Positions 54,749 through 64,000 of a DNA stretch of 64,000 nucleotides are shown here, one piece after another. The stretch is from Nocardia cyriacigeorgica GUH-2 (lineage in GTDB: Bacteria > Actinomycetota > Actinomycetes > Mycobacteriales > Mycobacteriaceae). Position 1 is the first letter of the stretch, and each line of letters opens with the position of its first letter. The notes beneath the pieces are model-generated. The model saw nothing but the letters and a program-made list of their open reading frames with translations, made no database searches and was not told the DNA's origin. Where the stretch lies: the NCBI RefSeq assembly GCF_000284035.1, contig NC_016887.1, positions 5,518,001-5,582,000 of the forward strand, written 5' to 3'. The position numbers and the translations under genes are program-made.

Positions 54749-55717
54749 TCAGGCGGATTCGCTGCGCGGCGAGGGCGGCATCGGCGCCGGGGCGAGCCCG
54801 TTGAGATGCTGACGCGCAAAGGCGAGGGTGCGCGCGAGCATGGCGGCGCGGTCGGCGGTGGTGCGGGCGTTCTGGGTGTTGATCTCGGCGACGGCGTGCC
54901 CGGAGAACCCGGACTCCACCAGCGCGTTGCACACCTGCACGCACGGCTGGGTGCCGTCGCCGGGAACCAGATGCTCGTCGTGGGCGGCGCCGCGGCCGTC
55001 GGCCAGATGCAGATGCGCCAGGCCCGGACCCATGCGCGCGGCCAGTGCCAGCGGATCGGCGCCCGCGGTGGCGGTGTGCGACAGGTCGAGGGTGTAGTGC
55101 GCGAAGCCGGTATCGGTCGGGTCGTAGGAGGGGCTGAACGCCGTCAGCGCCAGTCCGGGGCCGCCGCGTCGCTCCAGGCGCTTGGCCGCACCGCCGCGGC
55201 GGCCGAACAGGGTGTCGGCGCGCATGGGAAACATGTTCTCCACGGCGACCACCACGGAACTGTCGGCCTCGAGTTCGGCGACCTGGGCCGGGAAGTTCTC
55301 GGCGTAGCGCCGCTGCCAGCGGAACGGCGGATGCACCACGACGGTGTCGGCCCCGAGCGCTTCGGCGGTGCGCACACTGCGCTCGAGTTTGGCGACGGGA
55401 TCGGAACCCCACACCCGCTGCGAGATGAGCAGGCACGGCGCGTGCACGGCCAGCACCGGCACCGAATACTTGCGGGCATAGGACTGCACGATGGCAATGC
55501 TCTGGCTGGCCGGCTCGGCCCACACCATCAATTCGACACCGTCATAACCCAATTCGGCGGCATAACGGAACGCCGACTCGGTGTTCTGCGGATACACCGA
55601 CGCCGTGGACAGACCGACGCGAATGCGGCCCCGGCCGGGCGCGGCAGCCGACTCCCCTGCCGCGCTCGCGTGGCCCGGCACCACCCTGGTCTCGTCCGCC
55701 TGCCCGATGTTCCCCAC
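54749..55717 (-). CDS. Sugar phosphate isomerase/epimerase-like TIM barrel protein
   Basis: A 322-aa TIM-barrel protein of the AP-endonuclease-2/xylose-isomerase-like family. Seen: VGLSTASVYPQNTESAFRYAAELGYDGVELMVW near residue 34, VVVHPPFRWQRRYAENFP, and TLDLSHTATAGADP, where His/Asp metal ligands fall. The M. tuberculosis homolog at this position is of unknown function. The Gly/Ala-rich first 30 residues are probably disordered. No partner gene overlaps it; the long disordered membrane gene follows 14 bp upstream. Confidence 0.8.
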   Translation of the reverse strand: MGNIGQADETRVVPGHASAAGESAAAPGRGRIRVGLSTASVYPQNTESAFRYAAELGYDGVELMVWAEPASQSIAIVQSYARKYSVPVLAVHAPCLLISQRVWGSDPVAKLERSVRTAEALGADTVVVHPPFRWQRRYAENFPAQVAELEADSSVVVAVENMFPMRADTLFGRRGGAAKRLERRGGPGLALTAFSPSYDPTDTGFAHYTLDLSHTATAGADPLALAARMGPGLAHLHLADGRGAAHDEHLVPGDGTQPCVQVCNALVESGFSGHAVAEINTQNARTTADRAAMLARTLAFARQHLNGLAPAPMPPSPRSESA

Positions 55718-55730
55718 AGCCGCTCCCTAC

Positions 55731-57851
55731 TCAGTTCGTACTGAGAAGAAAGGCTAGCGGTCCCAGCGTCACAAAGATGCCGACCACGACAGCGATCACA
55801 GTGCTGAGGATGTCATCGGTGCGGCGCAGGATCCGCACCAGCGCGACCAGACCGAGGATGACGACCATGGCCAGCGCCAGCGCCACCCAGGGCAGCATCT
55901 CCCACATCCGCTCGAAACCCTTGAACAGCAACATTCCCGCGACCGCGGCGCCCGCGCTCTGGCCGCCGAGGATCATCCACTGCCGCTTGTTGGCCTCGTA
56001 CTCGGCCTTGCGGGCGCTACGCGAACCGCGCGCGGCCGGTGCCGCGGCGGCGGTCTTGCTTGCGGTGGATTTCTTGCTCAGGGCGGCCGCTTTGGCGCCG
56101 GCCAGCGACGTCACCTTGCCGAGCGCACCGGCCTTGCGGCGCAGCGACGACGAGGTGCGGCTGAGGGCGGCAGTGCGGCGGCCCCAGGACGATTCGGCTT
56201 CCTCGTCGTCGAACTCGTCGTCGTCGAGTTCATCGTCGTCGAGTAGCTCGTCGTCGTAGAAGTCCTCGGCGTCGTCGTCGGGATCCGTCTCCGGGGCGAC
56301 GGGCGAGTAGACGTCGGTGCGCTGGTCGTCGGGCTCGACGACGTCGGCGGGTTTCGGGCGGGCGCCGAATCGCCCGCGGCCCTTGCGGTCGGCCTCGGCC
56401 CGTGCGGCGCCGTCGCGGAGCAGGTCGCCGGCCACGGTCTGGCCCGACAGCAGCTGCTGGTCCTGATTGGCCAGCGACCATGCGGCGGTCGGGATGCCGC
56501 CGGTCTCGGGTCCGCTGGAACCGGGACGATGCCGTCGCGCCGACCAGGCAGGTAGGCCGTTCTCGCCCTGCGCCTCCCGCCGACGCGGTAGTTCGGGGCG
56601 GGTATCGCGGGGTGGGGCTTCGGGTTCGGCCACACCGGCGCCGAAGCCGGCCGGCGACCACGCGGCCGTCGGCGGGCCCTCGTCCGGGCGTTGCGGACCG
56701 GGCGAGTATCCGTCGACCGGGGGTGGCGTCCAGGTGGGGATCGCCGGTTTCGGTTCGGGTTGGCTCGGCGGGGGCGCGAATCCCTTGACCGTCGGGGCCC
56801 ATGCGGCCGTGGCCGGGCCGGGATCAGCCAGGCCGGGAGGCGCTGGCGGGCCGATCTGCTCGGTGGGCTGCCAGCCCGTCTGCACGGTGGGGCCGTAGCC
56901 GTTCGCGGGCGGGGTCCAGGCCGCGGTGGGGCCGGCGTCGGCGCGGGCGGATCTGGCCTGGGCGACCTTGGCTTTCGCGGCGGCCTCGGCTTCCGCGGCC
57001 GCCCGGGCCTGTGCCTCGGCGGCGGCCTGAGCTTCCGCGGCAGCCTGCGCTTCGGCCGCCTCGGCGGCGCGGCGACGAGCGGCCCGGCCACTGACCGAGC
57101 TGTCGCGACCGGTGGGCGCCTCGGGGGCGGGCTGCCAGCCGCGGCGCATCGGATCGGTGTCGTGGCCGGTCGTGGCCTGCGGGTCGATGTCGTATTCGTC
57201 GTCGGGGTCCGCGCGCCTGCGACGACGTCCGGTGCGCCCGGATCCGAGCGCCTCGGCGACGATCGGCGAGGGCGCCTCGGCCGCGGGCCCCGCATCCGAT
57301 TCCGCCGCGCTGTGCCGGGAGCGATGACGTTCGCGCGGCTCGGTATCGGCGTCACCGGCGAGTGGGTCGAAGCGGGTGATCGGGCCCGACATCGGTGAGT
57401 AGACCGGCTCTGGATCCGGAGTCTGCGGGGTAACCGGGGCGAGGAATTGCGTGGCGCCGGAAGCGGATCCGTACCCGTTCGCGCCGTAGGAACCGTTGCT
57501 GCCATTCGAACCGTAGGAACCGGCGCCGTTGGACGAGTCACTCGAACCGTAGGAACCGTTCGCGCCCGCGCCGTAACCACCGCCATTGACCCCGGGCGAA
57601 CCGCCGGCACCGTACCCACCCTCGACGCCGTGCGTCCCACCATCCGCGGCGGGTGCCTGCTCCTCATCGTCGTCGGGTGCCGAATGTGCGGATCGTCCGC
57701 TGTCGATCACCGGCAGGTCGCCGGTCAGTTCGGCGACCGAGAGCCCGCGTCCGGCTCGGCGGCGCCGGCCACCACCGGACGAGGCCGCGCCCTGCTGGCC
57801 GTTGCGGGCCAGTAGTTCGGCGACCGACAGCTGTTTGGAATCCTCACTCAT
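55731..57851 (-). CDS. Long disordered protein with C-terminal membrane helices (actinobacterial, unknown)
   Basis: A 706-aa protein with an extreme composition. It begins [17 protein letters not shown], and a second LSVAEL copy occurs at residue 37; this short motif is found in other actinobacterial proteins. A Gly/Asn/Ser/Tyr-rich repeat stretch (GSYGSNGSNG) follows, then an Ala-rich helix (AAEAQAAAEAQARAAAEAEAA) and Pro-rich segments, and finally three hydrophobic helices (SAGAAVAGMLLFKGF, LPWVALALAMVVILGLVALVRIL, ILSTVIAVVVGIFVTLGPLAFLL). The related M. tuberculosis gene, as I recall it, is far shorter, so this is an expansion. It overlaps the exopolyphosphatase stop. Function unknown. 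Confidence 0.75.
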   Translation of the reverse strand: MSEDSKQLSVAELLARNGQQGAASSGGGRRRRAGRGLSVAELTGDLPVIDSGRSAHSAPDDDEEQAPAADGGTHGVEGGYGAGGSPGVNGGGYGAGANGSYGSSDSSNGAGSYGSNGSNGSYGANGYGSASGATQFLAPVTPQTPDPEPVYSPMSGPITRFDPLAGDADTEPRERHRSRHSAAESDAGPAAEAPSPIVAEALGSGRTGRRRRRADPDDEYDIDPQATTGHDTDPMRRGWQPAPEAPTGRDSSVSGRAARRRAAEAAEAQAAAEAQAAAEAQARAAAEAEAAAKAKVAQARSARADAGPTAAWTPPANGYGPTVQTGWQPTEQIGPPAPPGLADPGPATAAWAPTVKGFAPPPSQPEPKPAIPTWTPPPVDGYSPGPQRPDEGPPTAAWSPAGFGAGVAEPEAPPRDTRPELPRRREAQGENGLPAWSARRHRPGSSGPETGGIPTAAWSLANQDQQLLSGQTVAGDLLRDGAARAEADRKGRGRFGARPKPADVVEPDDQRTDVYSPVAPETDPDDDAEDFYDDELLDDDELDDDEFDDEEAESSWGRRTAALSRTSSSLRRKAGALGKVTSLAGAKAAALSKKSTASKTAAAAPAARGSRSARKAEYEANKRQWMILGGQSAGAAVAGMLLFKGFERMWEMLPWVALALAMVVILGLVALVRILRRTDDILSTVIAVVVGIFVTLGPLAFLLSTN

Positions 57852-58879
57852 GAAGGCACCGTTTCGATCGGGCCCGCCGACGCGGCGCCGCCGGGCGAGG
57901 CCGCGCTGAGGTCAGCGGCCGTACCCGGTGTGCCTGTGACAAGCGGTCCACCGTTCATATCGGTATCCAGTTTGCGCAGGATCAGTCCCTCCCGCAGCGC
58001 CCATGGACAAATTTCGATGCTATCCAGCGATAGAGCCCGCATACTCGCCTCCGCGACCAATGCACCGGCCACCAGTTGCTGCGACCGGTCCGAACTCACG
58101 CCCTCCAACTCCGCCCGGTCCGAGGCGGTCATCCGGGAGATGAAGCCGATCAGTTGACGAAGACCTGAGCTGGTGAGTGTACGTCGAACCCGCGGGCCCG
58201 CGCCCGAGGGCGCCGCTCCGGTGAGCCGCGCCAGCGAACGGAAGGTCTTGGAGGTGCCGACGGCCAGATCCGGTGCGCCCGCATCGATCACCTGTTTGGC
58301 CGGGGCCACCAGCTCCGCGTCCAGCCAGTCGCGCAGCACCGCGACCCGACGTTTGCCCGGCGGGTCCTCGTGTAACCATTCCCTGGTCAGCCGGCCCGCG
58401 CCGAGTTGCAGCGACAGCGCCACATCGGGGTCTTCGTCGGCGCCGTTGGTGATCTCCAGCGAGCCGCCGCCGATATCGAGATTGAGAATGCGGCCCGCGC
58501 TCCAGCCGTACCAGCGGCGCACCGCGAGGAAGGTCAGCCGGGCCTCGTCCTCACCGGAGAGCACCCGCAGATCGACGCCGGCCTCGGTGCGGACCCGGGC
58601 GAGGACTTCCTCGGAATTGGTGGCATCGCGCACCGCGGAGGTGGCGAACGGCATCAGCTCCACACACCGCGAGGTCTCTGCGATACTGGCGAATTCCTTG
58701 ACCGTGGCGATCAGCCGTTCGGCGCCGGCGGGGGTGAGTTTCCCCTCGTCATCCATGTTTTCCGAGAGCCGCAACGTCGCTTTGGTCGAGCTCATCGGCA
58801 TCGGATGGCCACCCCGATGCGCGTCCACCACCAACAGGTGAACGGTATTGCTTCCCACATCGAGTACCCCGAGACGCAC
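57848..58879 (-). CDS. Exopolyphosphatase / Ppx-GppA phosphatase
   Basis: A 343-aa ASKHA-fold phosphatase of the Ppx/GppA family, which hydrolyses polyphosphate or pppGpp. Seen: [17 protein letters not shown] (phosphate 1 motif), [32 protein letters not shown] (phosphate 2 motif) and a [19 protein letters not shown] helical region. The C-terminal 40 residues are Gly/Pro/Ala-rich. The stop overlaps the start of the next gene by ATGA. Confidence 0.9.
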   Translation of the reverse strand: MRLGVLDVGSNTVHLLVVDAHRGGHPMPMSSTKATLRLSENMDDEGKLTPAGAERLIATVKEFASIAETSRCVELMPFATSAVRDATNSEEVLARVRTEAGVDLRVLSGEDEARLTFLAVRRWYGWSAGRILNLDIGGGSLEITNGADEDPDVALSLQLGAGRLTREWLHEDPPGKRRVAVLRDWLDAELVAPAKQVIDAGAPDLAVGTSKTFRSLARLTGAAPSGAGPRVRRTLTSSGLRQLIGFISRMTASDRAELEGVSSDRSQQLVAGALVAEASMRALSLDSIEICPWALREGLILRKLDTDMNGGPLVTGTPGTAADLSAASPGGAASAGPIETVPS

Positions 58880-58980
58880 ATGAACACGGTACTCGCGACC
58901 GAGCGAACAGACCGTATGCGGTCATCCGGCGGTGGATGCGCGCTTCAGCTCAGGCGACCGAACTGTTAGCGTCGACAGCT

Positions 58981-59859
58981 GTGACGGCAGGCGCAGCGGC
59001 ATCCGGCCAGACCCGGCCGCGACCAGCGGGAAAGATGGACCCGACTCCCGAAGTCGACCTCGATTTCCCGCGCGAGTGGATCGAATTCGTCGATCCGGCA
59101 AACGACGAGCATCTCATCGTCGCCGACCTCACTTGGCTGCTGTCACGATGGACGTGCGTGTTCGGCACGCCGGCCTGCCAAGGCATCCTCGACGACCGGC
59201 CCGATGACGGCTGCTGCTCGCACGGCGCCTTCCTCGCCGACACCGACGACCGCAAGCGGCTGCAAAAGGCTGTGAAAATGCTCACACCCGAGGATTGGCA
59301 GCTGATGGACCGGGCCCGCAATGCCGAGGGCAAGGTCAGCAAGAAGGGCTATCTGGAACTCGACGAGCTCGAGGACGAGCCCGCTCTGCGCACCCGCCGC
59401 TACGACGGCGCCTGCATCTTTCTCAACCGTCCCGGTTTCGCGGGCGGGGTCGGCTGCGCGCTGCACACGATGGCGTTGCGGCGCGGGATCGAACCGCTCG
59501 AGGTGAAGCCGGATGTGTGCTGGCAGTTGCCGATCCGGCGCACCCAGGACTGGGTGGATCGTCCCGACGGCGTGCAGATCCTGCGCACCGTGATCACCGA
59601 GTACGACCGCCGCGGCTGGGGTCCCGGCGGTGAGGACCTGCACTGGTACTGCTCCGGTTCACCGGACGCCCACGTCGGCGCCCGCCCGGTCTGGCAGTCG
59701 TACGGTCCCGAGCTCACCGAGTTGCTCGGCAAGCCCGCCTACGACGAGCTGGCCCGGCACTGCAAGCGCCGCGAAGGGCTCGGGCTGATCGCCGTGCATC
59801 CGGCGACGGTGCACGCCGACCGGATGCGGGATCACGCCGCGACCGAACAATCCGCGTAA
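58981..59859 (+). CDS. Conserved cysteine-rich hypothetical protein
   Basis: A 292-aa protein matching the conserved gene divergent from exopolyphosphatase in M. tuberculosis. It has many cysteines: [32 protein letters not shown] and VCWQLP, suggesting a metal or Fe-S site similar to the YkgJ-type zinc/iron-chelating proteins. An in-frame ATG at 59035 could be the true start; I chose GTG at 58981, since the intervening residues are lower-complexity. It is convergent with regX3. Confidence 0.75.
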   Translation: MTAGAAASGQTRPRPAGKMDPTPEVDLDFPREWIEFVDPANDEHLIVADLTWLLSRWTCVFGTPACQGILDDRPDDGCCSHGAFLADTDDRKRLQKAVKMLTPEDWQLMDRARNAEGKVSKKGYLELDELEDEPALRTRRYDGACIFLNRPGFAGGVGCALHTMALRRGIEPLEVKPDVCWQLPIRRTQDWVDRPDGVQILRTVITEYDRRGWGPGGEDLHWYCSGSPDAHVGARPVWQSYGPELTELLGKPAYDELARHCKRREGLGLIAVHPATVHADRMRDHAATEQSA

Positions 59860-59919
59860 TCCCTGCCCGCATCGACCCGCGCGTTCCCCGCCGCCACGTT
59901 TTTGCGCAGGCGGCTCGGG

Positions 59920-59955
59920 GCGCACAGCACCGGCCGGCCGGCCGGCTGCGTGCGC
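59920..59955. terminator. Terminator between the cysteine-rich gene and regX3
   Basis: GCGCAC and GTGCGC flank a run of four CCGG units, all self-complementary. This gives a long imperfect stem between two convergent genes. Confidence 0.6.
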
Positions 59956-59962
59956 TCGGGTA

Positions 59963-60652
59963 TCAGGCCTCGAGCTTGTAACCCAGCCCGCGCACCGTCA
60001 CCAGGTGCTCCGGCCGTGCCGGATCGGCCTCGATCTTCGAACGCAGCCGCTTGACGTGCACATCGAGGGTCTTGGTGTCGCCGACGTAGTCCGCGCCCCA
60101 CACCCGGTCGATGAGCTGGCCGCGGGTCAGCACCCGGCCGGAGTTGCGCAGCAGGTATTCGAGCAGGTCGAACTCCTTGAGCGGCAGCGTCACCGGCTTG
60201 CCGTTCACCAGCACCGTGTGCCGGTCGACGTCCATGCGCACCGGACCGGCCTCGAGCACGCCGTTCTCGCTGCCGCCGTCGAGCTCGTCGCCTGCACCCC
60301 GGCGCAGCACCGCGCGGATGCGGGCGATGAGTTCGCGGGCCGAGTACGGCTTGGTGACGTAGTCGTCGGCGCCCAGCTCCAGGCCGACCACCTTGTCGAT
60401 CTCGCTGTCGCGGGCGGTCACCATGATCACCGGCACGCCGCTGCGGGTGCGCAGCTGCTTGCACACGTCGGTGCCGCTCATACCGGGCAGCATCAGGTCG
60501 AGCAGCACGATGTCGGCGCCGGACCGATCGAATTCGGCGAGCGCGGACGGGCCGTCGCCCACCACGGTGACCTCGAAACCTTCCTTCTTCAGCAGGAAGG
60601 CGAGCGGGTCGGCCAGCGACTCCTCATCCTCGACGATCAACACACTCGTCAT
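59963..60652 (-). CDS. regX3: Phosphate-responsive response regulator RegX3
   Basis: A 229-aa OmpR-family response regulator. The receiver domain has the phosphorylated aspartate D52 in [12 protein letters not shown] and the conserved VTARD and [12 protein letters not shown]. The C-terminal winged helix ([40 protein letters not shown]...) binds DNA. Its ATG overlaps the senX3 stop (ATGA), unlike M. tuberculosis where repeats separate the two genes. Confidence 0.95.
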   Translation of the reverse strand: MTSVLIVEDEESLADPLAFLLKKEGFEVTVVGDGPSALAEFDRSGADIVLLDLMLPGMSGTDVCKQLRTRSGVPVIMVTARDSEIDKVVGLELGADDYVTKPYSARELIARIRAVLRRGAGDELDGGSENGVLEAGPVRMDVDRHTVLVNGKPVTLPLKEFDLLEYLLRNSGRVLTRGQLIDRVWGADYVGDTKTLDVHVKRLRSKIEADPARPEHLVTVRGLGYKLEA

Positions 60653-61884
60653 CTGCGTGCCTCCACACCATTGGTTCGGCCCGGCGTCGTCGGACGCGGG
60701 CTGGTTTCCTTCTTGCTCATCACCACGCCGCCGGCTTCGTCCTCGCCGTCGGTTTCGTGATGTGCCGGTATCCGCAGCGTGAAAGTCGAGCCGGTGCCCA
60801 ACTTGCTCCACAGCGTGATCTCACCGTTGTGGTTGGCGGCCACGTGCTTGACGATAGCCAGTCCGAGGCCGGTGCCGCCGGTGGAGCGCGAACGCGCCTT
60901 GTCCGAGCGGAAGAATCGTTCGAAGACCCGTTCCTGGTCTTCCTTGGCGATGCCGATGCCGCGGTCGGTGACGGCCATGGCGACGTGATCGCCGCGCAGC
61001 GACCGGCTGACCGAGACGTGCGAACCGGCCGGTGAGTACGCGATGGCGTTCTCCACCAGGTTCGACAGCGCCGTCACCAGCAGTGTTTCATCGCCGAGCA
61101 CCTCGAGCCCGCTGGGCCGGTCGGTGCTGACGGTGATGCCCGCGGCTTCGGCGGTGGTGCGGGAGCGGTCCACCGCCTGCATCACCACGGTGTCGACGTC
61201 GACCACTTCCAGCTGCGGCAGCTTCTCCGCACCTTGCAGCCGCGACAGCGCGATCAGTTCGGTGACCATCTTGCCGAGCCTGCGCGATTCGCCGAGCACC
61301 CGTTCACCGAAGTGGCGCACGGCGTCGGGATCGTCGGCCGATTCCAGCAGCGCTTCGGCGAGCAGGCTCATCGCGCCGACCGGCGTCTTGAGTTCGTGGC
61401 TGACATTGGCCACGAAGTCGCGCCGGGTGGCTTCCATGCGCGCCTGCTCGGAGTCGTCGTCGGCGAACAGGACGGTGAAGTTGGTTTCCTCGCGCGACAG
61501 CGGCCGGGCCACACCGCGCACCGCGATGCGGCTGCGGCCGGGCACCGGGTTCTTGGCAGTCAGGTCGAACTCGGCGGATTCGCCGCTGGCGAGCACCTTC
61601 TCCACGGCCGCCCAGGCGCGCTCGTCGAGCAGCCGGTTGCGGACCAGGCCGAGTTCCTCGGCGCGCGGGTTCACCAGCACGACGTCGCGGTACTCGTCGA
61701 CGACCGCGATACCGCTTTCGGAAGCCAGCACGATGAGGTCGAGCACCTGCGACATGGTGAGCCCGGATTCGGCTTGCCTGCGCGCGGCCTGCCTGGCGTT
61801 CATATACGGGATGAGCAGCCCGCCGATGGCCAGTCCGACGACAGCCGCGACGACTGCCAGCAACACGGCCTGGGGAACACTCAC
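60649..61884 (-). CDS. senX3: Sensor histidine kinase SenX3
   Basis: A 411-aa phosphate-limitation sensor kinase. Seen: one or two N-terminal membrane helices ([23 protein letters not shown]), a PAS-like region, the phosphoacceptor H163 in [10 protein letters not shown], and a HATPase domain with [26 protein letters not shown] and [12 protein letters not shown]. It starts with GTG at 61884. It passes phosphate to RegX3, encoded directly downstream. Confidence 0.95.
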   Translation of the reverse strand: MSVPQAVLLAVVAAVVGLAIGGLLIPYMNARQAARRQAESGLTMSQVLDLIVLASESGIAVVDEYRDVVLVNPRAEELGLVRNRLLDERAWAAVEKVLASGESAEFDLTAKNPVPGRSRIAVRGVARPLSREETNFTVLFADDDSEQARMEATRRDFVANVSHELKTPVGAMSLLAEALLESADDPDAVRHFGERVLGESRRLGKMVTELIALSRLQGAEKLPQLEVVDVDTVVMQAVDRSRTTAEAAGITVSTDRPSGLEVLGDETLLVTALSNLVENAIAYSPAGSHVSVSRSLRGDHVAMAVTDRGIGIAKEDQERVFERFFRSDKARSRSTGGTGLGLAIVKHVAANHNGEITLWSKLGTGSTFTLRIPAHHETDGEDEAGGVVMSKKETSPRPTTPGRTNGVEARR

Positions 61885-61977
61885 ACCTTGAATCGTACGG
61901 TCGCCGGCCACGGCCGCGACGCCAGGTCCACGAAGTTTCACGCAGGTCACAGCCGCTTACAGCGACGTTAGCCAGGC

Positions 61978-61995
61978 GTTCACTTGTTGTTCGGC
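61978..61995 (-). promoter_or_regulatory. Possible RegX3/PHO box upstream of senX3
   Basis: On the senX3 strand this is GCCGAAC-N4-AGTGAAC, which matches the mycobacterial RegX3 repeat GGTGAAC-N4-GGTGAAC at 11 of 14 positions. It lies 94 bp upstream of the senX3 start and points in its direction. Confidence 0.45.
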
Positions 61996-62049
61996 CAAAG
62001 CCGGGCGTAACCGGGCAACGCCGTGGTTACGGCGTGTCGTGCATGGGTC

Positions 62050-62082
62050 GGCGCGGCGATTCCCCTCCGTGATCGCCGCGCC
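62050..62082 (-). terminator. Terminator of the CocE-like gene
   Basis: GGCGCGGCGAT and ATCGCCGCGCC form a perfect 11-bp stem with an 11-base loop, 27 bp beyond the stop of the leftward hydrolase gene. Confidence 0.85.
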
Positions 62083-62109
62083 CGGATCAGGGACAGCCGA
62101 GGGCGGGCA

Positions 62110-64000
62110 TCACCAGCCGGTATTGCCCCGCACCGGGATGTTGACGAAGCTGGGGCGCTGCGGGTCCAGCTGGACGTGCTGCGGCTTCAGTTCGGTGTCG
62201 ACCAGCATGGGCAGCACGGGCAGGCCCTTCGGGAAGTTGCCCGCGTAGACGTCCACGCGCAGGCGGTGGCCCGGCTTCAGCAGCGCCTCGGTGGCCGGCA
62301 GGCCGATGTCGAGGGTGGTGGCCTCGCCGGGGACGGTGGGCTTGCGCTTGCTGATCGAGGTGAACGGGCGCGGGTCGGTGTAGTCGCCGTTGGCCGAGCG
62401 GCTGCTGTTGGCCTGGTCGACCTCACGCAGCGAGGCCATCAGCTGACCGGACGACAGCACCGTCGACTGGCCGTCGGGCGCCACATCGTTGACCGTCACC
62501 ACCCAGTAGCCGTCGGCGGCGTCCTGAACGGTGTTGAGCCGCACCGCGATCGGGCCGGAGATGGTGGTCGCCTCGGCGACCGGCGCACTGGTGAAGGTCA
62601 GGCCGTTGAGTTCCTGGATGCGGGAGTCCTTGGCGCAGCCGTCGATGATCGACAGCACGCCCGCGGTGCCCTGCGCGGCGTCGTTGGAGCACAGGCTGGT
62701 GAGGCCGGGCGCAACGGTCAGGCGGGCGGTGTCGGCATTGGGACCCGCGGTGAGCGAGCCGTCGTGCACGCTGCGCGCGGTACCGCTCGGCGCGGCCGAC
62801 AGGTACATCCGCCGGTGCTCGGCACGCTGGTCGGCCGGGGCCGATTCGCCGAAGCCGTCACGGGTGACCCAGCCGCCGCCCTGCTGGCGCAACGTCACCG
62901 GGCCGTAGCTGTCGATGCCGTTGTCGATGCCCTTGAGCCACTTGTCGAACCACGCGCGCTGCAACACGTCCAGGCGCGGCGGCAGACCCGGCTTGCCGTA
63001 CTCGTTGCCGGAGTTCAGGTGATAGGTGTTGCCCATCAGCAGCTGCTTCTGGCCCGGCGGCAGCGAAATCTTGTTGTAGATCTTGGATTCGGAGTAGGTG
63101 AACAGATCGTGCCAGCCGCCGACCACGAAGGTGGGCGTCTTGATCTTGGACGGATCACCCAGCCACGCTTGCCGTTCCGGGCTGGTGTGGTCGAGCATCC
63201 CGTGCAGGCGCGGATCGATGTCGTTGATGTTCACCTTGGTGTAAGCGTTGAGGAAGACGTCGAGATAGGTGAACGGCGAGGCCATCCGGTCGGTCAGCCA
63301 CTGCTGATCGAAGGTGCCCAGTACGAGTGAGGACACATCCGGCACCCACTTGAGGCCGTTGATCGCGGTCAGCCACAGCGGGATGAAGTTGAAGCCGAAG
63401 CCGCCGCCGGGCATGAGCACGTCATTGGCCAGGTCGCTGCCGGGAACCACCGGGAAGATCGCCTTCAGCGCGGCCGGCTGCTTCTCGGCGGCCTGCACCT
63501 GGTTGATGCCGGAGTAGGAGATGCCGTTCATGCCGACCTTGCCGGTCGACCACGGCTGCTTCGAGGCCCAGTCGATCACCTCGACGGTGTCCTGCTGTTC
63601 CCGATCGCGCAGCATGTCCCAGACACCTTGGGAGAAGCCGGTTCCGCGCACATCGACCACGACCTGCGAGTAGCCGCTCTTCACCAGCTGCCGGTCGACG
63701 GCGAAATTGCGCAGCTCACCACCGGCGAAGGCCTTGGTCAGGTCGGTGACGCCGGACAGCGGCGTGCCGCTGAAGTCGATGTCGCGCAACAGTTGCAGCA
63801 GCGCGTCCGACAGACCGGGGATGGACCCGGCGTGATCGGCCAGATTCGACACCAACTTGGTGTAGGGCGTCATGTTGACGATGGTGGGCGTCTTCGTATC
63901 GACGGGACGCCCGGACTCGTCGGCGGGACGGTAGACATTGCCCTTGAGCACCGTGCCGTCGCTCATCGTGATGGGCACGTCCCATTCGATGTGGATCTTG
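62110..64000 (-). CDS. CocE/NonD-family X-Pro acyl hydrolase (runs off right edge)
   Basis: At least 630 residues are in the window; the N-terminus lies beyond 64000. Seen: a DGTVLKGNVYRPADESGRPV hydrolase start, VVVDVRGTGFSQGVWD, the nucleophile elbow GMNGISYSGINQ, GSDLANDVLMPGGGFGFN, and the C-terminal jelly-roll domain typical of X-Pro dipeptidyl-peptidases and cocaine esterase, here read as LRVDVYAGNFPKGLP. It is expected to be secreted, as many nocardial and mycobacterial members are, but the signal peptide is outside the window. Confidence 0.88.
   Translation of the reverse strand, partial: KIHIEWDVPITMSDGTVLKGNVYRPADESGRPVDTKTPTIVNMTPYTKLVSNLADHAGSIPGLSDALLQLLRDIDFSGTPLSGVTDLTKAFAGGELRNFAVDRQLVKSGYSQVVVDVRGTGFSQGVWDMLRDREQQDTVEVIDWASKQPWSTGKVGMNGISYSGINQVQAAEKQPAALKAIFPVVPGSDLANDVLMPGGGFGFNFIPLWLTAINGLKWVPDVSSLVLGTFDQQWLTDRMASPFTYLDVFLNAYTKVNINDIDPRLHGMLDHTSPERQAWLGDPSKIKTPTFVVGGWHDLFTYSESKIYNKISLPPGQKQLLMGNTYHLNSGNEYGKPGLPPRLDVLQRAWFDKWLKGIDNGIDSYGPVTLRQQGGGWVTRDGFGESAPADQRAEHRRMYLSAAPSGTARSVHDGSLTAGPNADTARLTVAPGLTSLCSNDAAQGTAGVLSIIDGCAKDSRIQELNGLTFTSAPVAEATTISGPIAVRLNTVQDAADGYWVVTVNDVAPDGQSTVLSSGQLMASLREVDQANSSRSANGDYTDPRPFTSISKRKPTVPGEATTLDIGLPATEALLKPGHRLRVDVYAGNFPKGLPVLPMLVDTELKPQHVQLDPQRPSFVNIPVRGNTGW

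Noticed and set aside
53769-55523. 584-codon frame that would extend the thioesterase to 55523
   Set aside because: The extra N-terminal part is the shadow of the TIM-barrel gene; the ATG at 54662 has its own ribosome site.
61935-61958. Second possible PHO box (GTTTCAC/GTCACA)
   Set aside because: The half-sites fit poorly and the spacing is off by one base, so it is not reported as a site.
1-64000. Search for tRNA, rRNA or insertion sequences
   Set aside because: No cloverleaf-like segment, rRNA-like stretch or transposase frame was seen on reading. A covariance-model scan was not possible.

Overview
The window is a high-G+C actinobacterial chromosome segment, most likely from Nocardia or a close relative in the Mycobacteriales. 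The evidence is menaquinone genes, a System II cytochrome c operon, senX3-regX3, a rex-hemACD unit, actinobacterial bS22 and BldC, frequent GTG starts and many ATGA/GTGA gene overlaps. From memory, the core genes lie in the same relative order as the M. tuberculosis block senX3-regX3 to menG (Rv0490 to Rv0558), read from the right end of the window to the left. No tRNA, rRNA, insertion sequence, prophage or CRISPR array was seen.

Layout. 1-18 kb: the start of a molybdopterin nitrate reductase, then five menaquinone genes (menG, menD, menB, menE, menA) interspersed with an iron-regulated siderophore-interacting protein, a PaaI-type thioesterase, an FMN reductase, a drug-type ABC exporter and a large SARP/BTAD-ATPase regulator that appears broken by a one-base frameshift. 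18.3-21.5 kb: an unusual pair, a proline-rich membrane-anchored protein with a C-terminal nuclease-like domain overlapping a 215-aa partner; this is the best candidate for an undescribed toxin-immunity system. 21.5-30 kb: a holin-family membrane protein, an HTH/Clp-N pair with two operators, an acyl-CoA ligase with a divergent TetR gene, cysteine desulfhydrase, bldC, and a secreted lipase below its own TetR gene.

30-37 kb: a tightly overlapping leftward operon hemL - histidine phosphatase - thioredoxin lipoprotein - small ORF - ccdA - resB - ccsB, linking heme synthesis to cytochrome c assembly. 37-48 kb: small membrane proteins, hemB, a large duplicated-domain membrane protein of unknown function, and rex-hemA-hemC-hemD behind a Rex operator. 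48-62 kb: glutaredoxin, HAD phosphatase, acyltransferase, epimerase, bS22, an excisionase-type HTH gene, proC, a thioesterase, a TIM-barrel protein, a long disordered membrane protein, exopolyphosphatase, a cysteine-rich protein and regX3/senX3. 62-64 kb: a CocE/NonD hydrolase that runs off the right edge.

The main theme is the respiratory chain: menaquinone, heme and cytochrome c are made here, controlled by NADH/NAD (Rex) and phosphate (SenX3-RegX3). Iron is handled by an IdeR-boxed siderophore-interacting gene. Function calls come from motifs and family knowledge; nothing was searched against a database.
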